DNA of 16,784 nucleotides, from NCBI GenBank assembly GCA_029935255.1, contig JAOZKS010000012.1:2186-18969 (forward strand). Direction: 5' to 3'. Shown one piece after another: positions 1-6,962 of the stretch (positions are counted from its first letter, which is position 1; the number at the start of each line of letters is the position of its first letter). Below the pieces are notes generated by a model. It did no database searches, had not been told where the DNA came from, and was given only the letters and a program-made list of their open reading frames with translations. This stretch comes from Pontiella sp. (GTDB lineage Bacteria > Verrucomicrobiota > Kiritimatiellia > Kiritimatiellales > Pontiellaceae). The position numbers were made by a program, and so were the translations under genes.

Positions 1-737
1 CTTTCAAAAAGGGCGTTGAAGGTATGAAAAAACTCTTCCTGCAAACGGGATTTTCCGTCCAGAAACTGAATATCATCAATCATCAACATGTCAATTTTCC
101 GGTATTTTTTTCGGAAGGCCGCAATGTTGTTGTTTTTCAAAGCGTCGATATATTCATTAAGGAACGCTTCGCAGGTGATATAGCATATTTTTGAACGCGG
201 TTTTTTCGATGCCACATGGTTTCCGATCGCCTGCATTAAATGGGTTTTACCCAGTCCAACACCACCATAGAGAAACAGCGGGTTGTAGGTGCGCGAAGGC
301 GAATTGGCCGCCGCCATGGCCGCCGCATGGGCGAATTGGTTGGAGTCGCCGACCACAAAGGAGTCGAACGTGTAGTTTGGATTCAGGTTATGCGTCGGTT
401 TCTTACCTCCCAATCCAAGGTTTGGTAATGAAATGGAGGAATGGGAGGGCTCTGGAGCCGGTTTTTCCTTCACCGTTTCAAAGCACGTGCTATCGACTTC
501 CAGCGAAATATCCATTTCCTTCCCGCTGACGACCATTACAGCCTTGCGGATCATTGGAAAATAATTTTCATCCAACCAGTCTTTATAGAAATCGTTGGCC
601 ACCGCAAGACGCATGGTAGTTCCGGAAACTTCCGCACACTGGATGACCGCAATCCAACGATCATAAATATCGTTGGAGAGAATCCCCTTGAGTTGTTTGC
701 ACGCCTCATCCCAAATAGTACAGTTCTCGTTGCTCAT
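1..737 (-). CDS. dnaA: DnaA, chromosomal replication initiator (partial, 3' end beyond left edge)
   Basis: Reading the minus strand from the ATG at 737-735 gives 245 residues with no stop before the window edge. DnaA binds DnaA boxes at oriC and opens the origin in an ATP-dependent way. Seen: an N-terminal domain I (about residues 1-80, beginning MSNENCTIWD), a short linker (about 90-115), then the AAA+ domain starting near NLNPNYTFDSFVVG. Walker A is GGVGLGKTH at about 158-166 and Walker B is MLMIDDIQFLDG at about 217-228, both textbook DnaA motifs. The rest of the AAA+ domain and the DNA-binding domain IV lie outside the window. The start is supported by its agreement with family N-termini and by an AGGG-like element just upstream (minus strand). 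The gene is transcribed away from the rest of the window. No dnaN is visible. Confidence 0.96.
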   Translation of the reverse strand, partial: MSNENCTIWDEACKQLKGILSNDIYDRWIAVIQCAEVSGTTMRLAVANDFYKDWLDENYFPMIRKAVMVVSGKEMDISLEVDSTCFETVKEKPAPEPSHSSISLPNLGLGGKKPTHNLNPNYTFDSFVVGDSNQFAHAAAMAAANSPSRTYNPLFLYGGVGLGKTHLMQAIGNHVASKKPRSKICYITCEAFLNEYIDALKNNNIAAFRKKYRKIDMLMIDDIQFLDGKSRLQEEFFHTFNALFE

Positions 738-848
738 TATCCCTACAAATCCGTTCCCTTAACAGGTATTCCCGAGTTATTGACAAGTTACTAACAGGCA
801 GCGTGTTCCTCTTTTAATAACCTGAATTTGTAAGGTATGAAAATGCGA

Positions 849-860
849 TTGAGCGCTCAA
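849..860. promoter_or_regulatory. 12-bp perfect palindrome upstream of dnaA
   Basis: TTGAGCGCTCAA is a perfect palindrome about 110 bp upstream of the dnaA start. On the minus strand its TTGAGC half could also serve as a -35-like element, but the hexamer 17 bp further on (TACCTT) is a poor -10. It may be a repressor or activator site controlling dnaA. No protein can be named from sequence alone. Confidence 0.3.
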
Positions 861-973
861 GGGATTACAAAACAAAAAAACAAAAAAAAACAATAACCAC
901 AAAATGTAGGCACCAGCCGTCATCACAACACAAGATAGATGATCCCACATCGGAAAAATGGGCAGTCAAATAT

Positions 974-992
974 CGGAAGGAGTCTCCTTCCG
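974..992. promoter_or_regulatory. 19-bp dyad, candidate operator
   Basis: CGGAAGGAG-T-CTCCTTCCG is a perfect 9-bp inverted repeat around a single central base. The tiny centre favours a protein-binding dyad over a stable hairpin. No T-run follows on either side, so it is not a standard terminator. It sits between divergent dnaA and the Spy-like gene and could control either. Confidence 0.4.
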
Positions 993-1072
993 TCGTCGTA
1001 AATTTAAAATGACTAAGGAGTTGTGCGATCAGAAAGACATTAACAGGCCTAATTTTACAGTGTGTATCCGTA

Positions 1073-1126
1073 AAAAGGAGTTCGAAAAAAAGGAAATCCA
1101 GTTATTTCGAGCATCGAACCCCTTTT
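1073..1126. repeat. 13-bp inverted repeat, 28-nt spacer
   Basis: The left arm AAAAGGAGTTCGA (1073-1085) pairs with the right arm TCGAACCCCTTTT (1114-1126) with one A-C mismatch. A smaller nested dyad, TTCGA-gca-TCGAA, overlaps the right arm, so two mutually exclusive folds are possible. The right arm ends in CCCCTTTT, which resembles the end of a rightward terminator. No gene reading rightward into it is recognised. It could end a small RNA or act as a regulatory site for the gene at 1290. Confidence 0.4.
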
Positions 1127-1150
1127 GTTCCTGAAAACGGAATCAAATAA

Positions 1151-1179
1151 TTACCATCCGAGATGGGTCGATGTAAAAT
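1151..1179 (+). promoter_or_regulatory. Sigma70-like promoter for the Spy-like gene
   Basis: A -35-like TTACCA (1151-1156, 4 of 6 to TTGACA) and a -10-like TAAAAT (1174-1179, 5 of 6 to TATAAT) are separated by exactly 17 bp. Transcription would start near 1186, giving a leader of about 100 nt before the ATG at 1290. Confidence 0.4.
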
Positions 1180-1289
1180 AGCTGGAATTAACGTCGGCAA
1201 TATGAAAGAAAAGATTGAACTTCTGTAAGGCAATAATAGGGACGGTATCGCGTTTAATGAACCGATCTATTGAATGGGAAGGTGTGCGA

Positions 1290-1922
1290 ATGAAAAAAAA
1301 AGGTATGATTCTATTATTATCGGCCATGGCGATTCCCGTACTGGCCCAGCAAACCAATGAGTTCCAAAAAAGGTATAGCGACGGCCTCAGGTTCGAGAGA
1401 AACAAACACGACCGCCCGGATTCAGCGGAATGGACCGATCGGCAGCGCAAGGAACACCAAGAGCGCAAGTACCGGTTCATGGATAAATCCCTAACCCAGA
1501 TTGGTGTGAGTGAAGAAGACCGAATCAAAATCCGGGAACTTCAGGATAAACATCGCGGAAAAATGAAGAACAACATGCAACGTTCCAACGCGGCCCGCGA
1601 AAAGCTTTCTAAACTTCAGGATAATGGAGCCACGGAAGCCGAACTCGATGCCGCCATCGAGAACATGGTCAACGCCCAGGCCGAACAGATTAAAATTCTC
1701 GTACGCAACCGCATGGAGATGGAAAAGATATTGGGGAAGGAAAAATACGCCCGTTTCATGGAGTCCGCCCGCACACAATTCCGGCAACACGGTCGACGAG
1801 GGGGTTCCGGCCTTCCGCCCCGCCCGGACGTTCCCCCCAAGCCCAAATCGAATAACCACGGCAATAATCCCCCGTATCCGAAAATGCCGCCGGAACAAAC
1901 CCCGCCGCCCGCACCGGAATAA
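1290..1922 (+). CDS. Exported Spy/CpxP-like periplasmic protein with proline-rich tail
   Basis: 210 residues. The ATG at 1290 is chosen over an in-frame upstream ATG (1215) because it directly begins a signal peptide (MKKKGMILLLSAMAIPVLA, cleavage near 19/20) and has GGGAAGG about 6-8 nt upstream. The mature protein is highly charged and helical. Residues about 65-165 have the organisation of the Spy/CpxP and periplasmic metal-sensor families: an LTQIG-type motif (68-72), a short turn, then long amphipathic helices and a closing helix EKYARFMES. Family members are periplasmic chaperones or stress/metal sensors. Assignment to this fold is by pattern, not by alignment. Residues about 173-210 form a low-complexity tail rich in proline and asparagine that is unusual for Spy and ends in PPPAPE. 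The gene stands alone between its own promoter and a hairpin. No sigma factor or two-component system adjoins it. Confidence 0.7.
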   Translation: MKKKGMILLLSAMAIPVLAQQTNEFQKRYSDGLRFERNKHDRPDSAEWTDRQRKEHQERKYRFMDKSLTQIGVSEEDRIKIRELQDKHRGKMKNNMQRSNAAREKLSKLQDNGATEAELDAAIENMVNAQAEQIKILVRNRMEMEKILGKEKYARFMESARTQFRQHGRRGGSGLPPRPDVPPKPKSNNHGNNPPYPKMPPEQTPPPAPE

Positions 1923-1964
1923 CATTTAAGAGCAGATTAACCCCCTCCGACCCAACATACGCAG

Positions 1965-1994
1965 TTGCCAAATCCAACAGGATTTGGCAAATTT
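1965..1994 (+). terminator. Hairpin terminator after the Spy-like gene
   Basis: TTGCCAAATCC (1965-1975), loop AACA, and GGATTTGGCAA (1980-1990) form a perfect 11-bp stem 42 nt after the stop at 1922. The stem is followed by ATTTCC, a weak T-tract. It is probably an intrinsic terminator of modest strength. It ends only 9 nt before the candidate start at 2000. Confidence 0.6.
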
Positions 1995-1999
1995 CCTTC

Positions 2000-2200
2000 G
2001 TGATCGATAAACAGCCGACCCCCCTACAAGCCAGCTTTTGGCTAACGGATCTGGAGAAGACCTACATCTTGGTTATCTTCACTGTTTTTCTCATCGGTTT
2101 GGCTTCCCGGCATTTTTACTTGAAAAACGAGACCGCCAGAGTATACACGCCCGCTGGTATGGAAAAAGAGAGCCCCCATGAAGGAATGCATATTTTGTAA
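2000..2200 (+). CDS. Small single-pass membrane protein (hypothetical)
   Basis: 66 residues from GTG. There is one hydrophobic segment at about residues 24-37 (TYILVIFTVFLIGLASRH), preceded by an acidic/polar N-terminus and followed by a charged segment ending YTPAGMEKE. The layout resembles the N-terminal anchor of ComEA-type or other small periplasm-facing proteins, but no DNA-binding helix-hairpin-helix is present, so no function is assigned. The start is uncertain: no Shine-Dalgarno is visible and the terminator-like hairpin lies immediately upstream. The 3' end overlaps the HIT gene by 23 nt in another frame, which suggests translational coupling if it is real. Frame openness alone would be weak evidence for such a short ORF. 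The clean membrane segment is the main support. Confidence 0.45.
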   Translation: MIDKQPTPLQASFWLTDLEKTYILVIFTVFLIGLASRHFYLKNETARVYTPAGMEKESPHEGMHIL

Positions 2201-2591
2201 AATCGCAAACAAGGAAATCCCGGCAACGGTGATCTATGAAGACAACGATATCCTCGTGTTCATGGACATTGGCCCAATCATTAAAGGGCACGCGTTGGTT
2301 ATTCCCAAGAAACACTACGACCCCGTCACCGAAACGCCCGATGAAATATTGACCCGGCTCCACTTGACCGCCAAGCGGATTGCAAAAGCACAAATGAACG
2401 GACTGGGTGCGGATGGGGTCAATATCATGCAAAACAACGGAACGGCGGCGGGGCAGGAAGTTCCCCATATCCACATCCACGTGATCCCGCGCTTTGAGAA
2501 CGACGGGCACCACTGGAACTGGAACGCCAAAACATACGAAAATTTTGACGAAATGAACGAGTTGGCAGAAAACGTGCGGAAGCAGATATAG
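2178..2591 (+). CDS. HIT-family nucleotide-binding hydrolase
   Basis: 137 residues, the normal length for a HinT/FHIT-type histidine-triad protein. These cytoplasmic enzymes hydrolyse nucleoside phosphoramidates or dinucleotides. Seen: the N-terminal CIFCKIANKEIPA signature (4-16), the core FMDIGPIIKGHALVIPKKHY (28-47) and the catalytic triad motif HIHIHVIPR at 97-105, with nucleophilic H99 in the usual position. The paired cysteines C4 and C7 are typical of HinT-like members that may bind zinc. ATG 2178 is preceded by AAGAGAG and matches the family N-terminus. It overlaps the small membrane ORF upstream and is followed after 5 nt by the Minf_1886 gene, so the two are probably co-transcribed. 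The exact substrate cannot be told from sequence. Confidence 0.93.
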   Translation: MKECIFCKIANKEIPATVIYEDNDILVFMDIGPIIKGHALVIPKKHYDPVTETPDEILTRLHLTAKRIAKAQMNGLGADGVNIMQNNGTAAGQEVPHIHIHVIPRFENDGHHWNWNAKTYENFDEMNELAENVRKQI

Positions 2592-2596
2592 ATACG

Positions 2597-2995
2597 ATGA
2601 AAATGCCCCATACAGAAAATGTACTCGAACGGATCCTGAAGAGGGATTTGCGCTACACAGAAGAAGCCTACTTCTTTGTGCGGGAAGCCCTCGATCACAC
2701 CGTCCGCAAGCTCGAAAACCACCGTCACATCAGCGGGAAGGAGCTCCTCAGCGGCATCCGGGAATATGCACTCTCCGAATACGGCCCCGTCACCAAACGC
2801 GTTCTCTCCGAATGGGGCATCAACGAATGTATCGACTTTGGGCATATCGTCTTCAACCTCGTTAACGAAGGCCTGCTCGGCAAAACCGAAGAAGATTCCA
2901 TCGACGATTTTTCCGGCGGCTACGATTTCGCCGAAGCCTTTGAGCAACCCTTCCGCCCATCCGCGCCGCTCGCCTGCTCGCTCGACGCAGAATAG
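2597..2995 (+). CDS. Minf_1886-family PVC-restricted conserved protein
   Basis: 132 residues. I recognise the conserved core of the Minf_1886 family (TIGR04138-type): DLRYTEEAYFFVREALD near the N-terminus (17-33), HISGKELLSGIREYAL (44-59), then SEWGINECIDFGHIVFNLV (71-89) and GGYDFAEAFEQPF near the end. The family is known from Verrucomicrobia and Planctomycetes and has no assigned biochemical function, so it serves here mainly as a taxonomic marker. The C-terminal 14 residues (PSAPLACSLDAE) are variable. ATG 2597 gives the normal length; an in-frame ATG two codons later is an alternative. The gene lies 5 nt after the HIT gene and 109 nt before gspD. Confidence 0.85.
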   Translation: MKMPHTENVLERILKRDLRYTEEAYFFVREALDHTVRKLENHRHISGKELLSGIREYALSEYGPVTKRVLSEWGINECIDFGHIVFNLVNEGLLGKTEEDSIDDFSGGYDFAEAFEQPFRPSAPLACSLDAE

Positions 2996-3029
2996 AGAAG
3001 GCCTTCCTCTCCTTCGATTTGTTGGCTAC

Positions 3030-3074
3030 CCTGTCTGAAACCCCCGCTATGGCGGCGTCTCATAAAAGTACAGG
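3030..3074 (+). promoter_or_regulatory. Structured leader upstream of gspD
   Basis: CCTGT (3030-3034) can pair with ACAGG (3070-3074), enclosing a nested hairpin CCGC-TATG-GCGG (3044-3055). This two-helix element lies 30 nt before the gspD start. It could be a regulatory leader, a weak terminator of the HIT-Minf unit or a dispersed repeat. It matches no riboswitch class that I can recognise. Confidence 0.3.
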
Positions 3075-3104
3075 CGGGATTTTCAACAATTCGAGGAAGC
3101 AACA

Positions 3105-5276
3105 ATGCGAAAAAACAATAAGCTCACCCACTGGGTGCTCATGCTGGCCATGTTCACCATGAATCTACCGATGGCGATGGCGCAGCAGCCGACCCCCGAA
3201 ACCCCACCCGCCGTCGGCGGGGGCGTGCCCAAGGGAACCGCCATCGCCAGCACCCGCGATGCCTCCACCTCCATTCCGCCCGTGCAAACCACCGTCGTCC
3301 GCGATGCCTCCAAATCCGAAGTCGCCATCAACTGGGAAAACGTCACCCTCAAAGACTGCATCGAAGTCCTCTCCCGCGACCTCGGCATGGAATTCATCAT
3401 ATCCCCCTCCGTCAACGTCACGCAGGAAGTCAGCATCCGCGCCGGCGATGTCACCACATGGAACCGCGAGCACAAGCTCGAACTCTTCGATGCCATCCTC
3501 GAAACCGCCGGCGTCCAGCGCACCCTGCGCGGGCGGGTCTGGATCTTTGCCCCATCCGACATCCGGCCCGTCGTCAAGGCCTTCGAAGAAAGCGAACTCT
3601 CCGACGGCAAGCCGATCATCGGGGTCATCGAGTTGCAGAATATCGATGCCGGCCGTGCGCAGCAATTCATCGGAACCATCGGCGGAAAGCCGCAGCGCGC
3701 CTTTGGATTGAGTGGCTCGCGCACCCTCATCATTCTCGGCACCCGCGCTTATCTCAAGCAAATGGAGGAACTCGTAAAACTCGTCGACTTCCCGCCGTCC
3801 GTTCTCTCGCACTATATCCTCAAAGAAGCCGATGCCGAGGACGTCGCCCGCGAACTCACCAACATTTTCTACCGCCGCGCCGGCGGCGACGGCTCGCAAA
3901 TCCGTTTCGTGGCCGTGGCCCGTCTCAACACCGTCATTGCACAAAACCTGCCGCAAAGCCTCGTTCCTGAAATCGACCGCTGGATCACACTGCTCGATCG
4001 CTCCGACAGCCTCAACGAACGCGTCACCAAGGTCTATCGCATGCAAGTCATCGAAGCCGATGTGATCGGCAAGACGCTCAGCAATCTTTATTCCGACCTC
4101 TACAAGCAGGCGCAGCAACGCGAACGCGAGCTCGGAAAAACCTCCACTAAAAAAAGCCCGAGCAACCCTGCTAAAGTTGCGACCAAGGCAAAAGCCACCT
4201 CAAAAACGCCCGTGAAACCCGCAGCCAAGCCTGCCGTCACAGCCAAAAACAGTAATGGCCCGCCCTCCTCCAGCCCGATGGACGAGGAAGTTATCATCCT
4301 CTCCGACAAAGACACCAACACCCTCATTATTAATGCTCCAGCTGACATGCACCGCGAGATCGAGCGAACCATCAACGAGCTCGACAAATCCCGCCGCCAG
4401 GTCCTCATCGAAACCACCATTGTCGAGGTGGTTCTCGACGAAAGTACCGACCTCGGAATCGAATGGTCGATTCAGGGCGGGGGCAATCCCGTCAACGCCG
4501 GCGCCCTCATGAGCGGGCTGCAGCTCGGCGAGATTGCTGCCGGAACCGTACCGCTCAACAATGCCGCCGACGGACTGACCTATCTCATCACATCGAGCGA
4601 CAAGAAAATGGCGCTCATCCATGCCGCCCAGACCGACAACCGCCTGCAAGTGCTCTCCTCGCCCAACGTCCTCACGCGCGACGGCATGGAAGCCGAGGTT
4701 TCCTTCGGAAAAGAGGTGCCCATCCGCCAAAGCACACTCAGCTCCGGCGGCAATGAAAACTTTTCCTTCGACTACCGCGATGCCAAAATTTCCCTCACCG
4801 TCACGCCGCATATCGACGACAACGACATGGTCACCCTCAATATCGAACAAGTCGTGCGGCGCGTCGAAGAGGACGAGCTGGCCACCGAGTTCGATGCCCC
4901 CGTCTTCCGCACTCGCGAAATCCGCTCCAATCTTCAAGTCGACAACGGCCAAACCATCATCCTCGGCGGATTGATCGAACGCGCCGACATCGAAGCGCGT
5001 GTTGGCATTCCATACCTCATGAATGTTCCCTTCATCGGCTGGTTTTTTGGCCGCACCGTGACCCGCAAACAAGGCACCGAAATCTTGATGATCCTCACCC
5101 CCCACGTTGTGGATAGCCGCGACGAAACCGACCTGCTCACCCGCGACTTCCGCCGAAAAATCCTCGGCTCCATGAGCGAGAAGGATATCCGCGATCTCTA
5201 CGATCTCGAAGACGGCCCCTTCGTTCCGAAGAAAACGATTCTCCCCGAGTCCACCGAAACCGCGGAGCAGGAATAA
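3105..5276 (+). CDS. gspD: GspD, type II secretion outer-membrane secretin
   Basis: 723 residues, within the family range. GspD forms the multimeric outer-membrane channel through which folded proteins leave the periplasm. Seen: a signal peptide (1-26, cleavage after MAMA) and a disordered proline-rich linker (27-65). N0-like (about 72-160) and N1-N3 domains (about 171-430) carry the repeated helix-strand pattern ending in DKDTNTLIINAPADMHREIE. The secretin core (about 433-680) has QVLIETTIVEVVLDE, VLSSPNVLTRDGMEAEVSFG and the signature QVDNGQTIILGGLIER with VPFIGWFFG (611-649). ATG 3105 has GAGGAAG 6-7 nt upstream. N3 carries an inserted K/A/P/T-rich low-complexity stretch (about 344-391). 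The gene overlaps gspE by one base (TAATG). No lipoprotein cysteine is present, so a pilotin dependence is unclear. Confidence 0.96.
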   Translation: MRKNNKLTHWVLMLAMFTMNLPMAMAQQPTPETPPAVGGGVPKGTAIASTRDASTSIPPVQTTVVRDASKSEVAINWENVTLKDCIEVLSRDLGMEFIISPSVNVTQEVSIRAGDVTTWNREHKLELFDAILETAGVQRTLRGRVWIFAPSDIRPVVKAFEESELSDGKPIIGVIELQNIDAGRAQQFIGTIGGKPQRAFGLSGSRTLIILGTRAYLKQMEELVKLVDFPPSVLSHYILKEADAEDVARELTNIFYRRAGGDGSQIRFVAVARLNTVIAQNLPQSLVPEIDRWITLLDRSDSLNERVTKVYRMQVIEADVIGKTLSNLYSDLYKQAQQRERELGKTSTKKSPSNPAKVATKAKATSKTPVKPAAKPAVTAKNSNGPPSSSPMDEEVIILSDKDTNTLIINAPADMHREIERTINELDKSRRQVLIETTIVEVVLDESTDLGIEWSIQGGGNPVNAGALMSGLQLGEIAAGTVPLNNAADGLTYLITSSDKKMALIHAAQTDNRLQVLSSPNVLTRDGMEAEVSFGKEVPIRQSTLSSGGNENFSFDYRDAKISLTVTPHIDDNDMVTLNIEQVVRRVEEDELATEFDAPVFRTREIRSNLQVDNGQTIILGGLIERADIEARVGIPYLMNVPFIGWFFGRTVTRKQGTEILMILTPHVVDSRDETDLLTRDFRRKILGSMSEKDIRDLYDLEDGPFVPKKTILPESTETAEQE

Positions 5277-6958
5277 TGGCCTATCGGCAACTAGGCGACA
5301 TCCTCGTCGCGAACGGCCGGGCCAACCGCGATGCCATCCAGTCCGCGCACCGCAAGCAGCAAGAGGGCGGGGGAGTATTGAGGATTGGAAAAATCCTTAT
5401 CGATGACGGCGTGATCCAACCCTCGGAACTTGTCGAGGCATTGTCTGAACAATACAGCCTGCCCGTTTGCCCCCACGAAAAACCAGCCGACTACCTCTTC
5501 CTTGAAGAGAACCTACCGTTTCCCTTCATGGTTGAACACCGTGTCCTTTTCCAAACGCTGGAAGATTCCCTCTGCGCCATCACCGACGACCCCACCGACT
5601 GGTCGACCCTCGAAGCCGCCCGTCTCCTCCACGGCGAAGCGTTGCCCGTCTATCTCGTGGGCGAGGAACAAATGGATGAAGCGCTCGTCAAGGTCCATGA
5701 ATTTGCGGAAAACAATCTCAACACCATGATGGCCGATGCCGAGGTTTTTGAATCCGGCGACTGGGGCGACGAAGAGGAGCACCTGCGCGACCTCGCGCTC
5801 GAAGCGCCCGTCGTCCGCATGGTTAATCTGATCATCACGCAGGCGGTCGAAAAACGCGCATCCGACATCCACGTCGAGATCGGCGAATACAAGCTGCGTG
5901 TGCGCTACCGCGTCGACGGAGTCCTCCACGAAGCCGAATCGATCGACAAAAAGCACCACGCCGCCGTCACCTCCCGCATGAAGTTGCTCGCCAAGCTCGA
6001 CATCGCCGAGCGCCGCATTCCGCAGGATGGCCGCATCAAAATGCAAATCCATGGTCACGATCTCGACATGCGCGTGGCCACCACGCCCACCATCTACGGC
6101 GAAAGCATTGTCATTCGTCTGCTCAATTCGCAACAGGTCGAGCTCAACTTTTCCAGCCTCGGTATGCCCGATCACGAATGCGAACGCTTCACCAAAATGG
6201 TCGATCAGCCCCAAGGCTTCATCCTCGTCACCGGCCCGACCGGGAGCGGAAAAACCACCACGCTGCACACTGCGCTTACCCACCTTAATTCCGACAAAGT
6301 AAAAATCATCACCATCGAAGATCCCGTCGAAATCCGGCTCAGCGGCATCAATCAGATCCAGATGAACCCCAAGATTGGAATGACCTTCGCCAACGGCCTG
6401 CGCTCCATCGTTCGGCAGGATCCTGACATCATCATGGTCGGTGAAATCCGCGATGCCGAAACCGCCGACATCGCCATTCAGGCCTCGCTCACCGGGCATA
6501 TGGTGCTTTCGACCCTGCACACCAACGATGCCGCCGGTAGCATCGCACGACTTGCCGACATGGGGGTCGAGAGCTATCTCATCGCCTCCGCGCTCACCGG
6601 AGTGCTCGCCCAGCGGCTCTGTCGCCGCGTCTGCACCCACTGCGCCGAAGCCACCACCGTCACCCGTTCACACCTCTCCGATTTTCCCGAAGCCATCGAG
6701 CCCGAATACACCCTCTACCACGGCAAAGGCTGCGAGCATTGCGATGGCACCGGCTTCTACGGCCGCGTCGGTCTCTACGAACTCATGGGAGCCAGCGACG
6801 AAATGCGCGAGCTCATCCAGAAAAGCCCCGAAGCCGGCCCCATCCGCGAGCTCGCCCGGCGCAACGGAACCCAGCTTCTGCGCGAATGCGGTTGGCAAGC
6901 CATCGTGGCCGGAACCAGCACCGTCGAAGAAATCCGCCGCGTAACGCAATGGACGTAG
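5276..6958 (+). CDS. gspE: GspE, type II secretion assembly ATPase
   Basis: 560 residues. This cytoplasmic hexameric ATPase powers pseudopilus assembly. Seen: an N-terminal MshEN/N1E-type domain (about 1-145) that contacts GspL, an acidic linker (about 150-170), then the catalytic core. Walker A is GPTGSGKTT (320-328), the Asp box is IITIEDPVE (344-352), Walker B is DPDIIMVGEIRDAE (382-395) and the His box is LTGHMVLSTLHTND (405-418). A zinc-binding tetracysteine module is made by C453-x2-C456 and C486-x2-C489, characteristic of GspE/PilB. All catalytic residues are present. Its ATG overlaps the gspD stop codon, so translation is likely coupled. The best alternative reading is a type IV pilus PilB, but the linked GspG with its calcium-loop region and GspK argue for T2SS. 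Confidence 0.96.
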   Translation: MAYRQLGDILVANGRANRDAIQSAHRKQQEGGGVLRIGKILIDDGVIQPSELVEALSEQYSLPVCPHEKPADYLFLEENLPFPFMVEHRVLFQTLEDSLCAITDDPTDWSTLEAARLLHGEALPVYLVGEEQMDEALVKVHEFAENNLNTMMADAEVFESGDWGDEEEHLRDLALEAPVVRMVNLIITQAVEKRASDIHVEIGEYKLRVRYRVDGVLHEAESIDKKHHAAVTSRMKLLAKLDIAERRIPQDGRIKMQIHGHDLDMRVATTPTIYGESIVIRLLNSQQVELNFSSLGMPDHECERFTKMVDQPQGFILVTGPTGSGKTTTLHTALTHLNSDKVKIITIEDPVEIRLSGINQIQMNPKIGMTFANGLRSIVRQDPDIIMVGEIRDAETADIAIQASLTGHMVLSTLHTNDAAGSIARLADMGVESYLIASALTGVLAQRLCRRVCTHCAEATTVTRSHLSDFPEAIEPEYTLYHGKGCEHCDGTGFYGRVGLYELMGASDEMRELIQKSPEAGPIRELARRNGTQLLRECGWQAIVAGTSTVEEIRRVTQWT

Positions 6959-6962
6959 GCCA

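Larger units (their letters stand above)
738..1289. other. Gene-free region between divergent dnaA and the Spy-like gene
   Basis: About 550 bases hold no convincing coding sequence on either strand. The region contains an A-rich tract (868-905), a 12-bp perfect palindrome (849-860), a 19-bp dyad (974-992), a long inverted repeat (1073-1126) and a promoter-like pair for the rightward gene (1151-1179). Its position next to dnaA and its A-tract would fit an origin or dnaA control region. However, I find no 9-mer closer than two mismatches to the DnaA-box consensus TTATCCACA, so oriC is not claimed. Confidence 0.6.

Noticed and set aside
738..1289. oriC with DnaA boxes
   Set aside because: The closest 9-mers (ATAACCACA near 893 and TTATTGACA near 779) each have two mismatches to TTATCCACA, and there is no cluster.
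3000..3104. Cyclic-di-GMP (GEMM) riboswitch before gspD
   Set aside because: A GAAA tetraloop-like string and two helices are present, but the conserved GEMM core bases and tetraloop-receptor arrangement are not.
5513..6640. Long open frame on the minus strand (375 codons), and similar ones at 4200-5105, 3165-4118, 8033-8869 and 13522-14331
   Set aside because: They are antisense shadows of the Gsp genes in GC-rich DNA. Their products are low in recognisable motifs and rich in G, D and V, while the plus strand encodes full conserved families.
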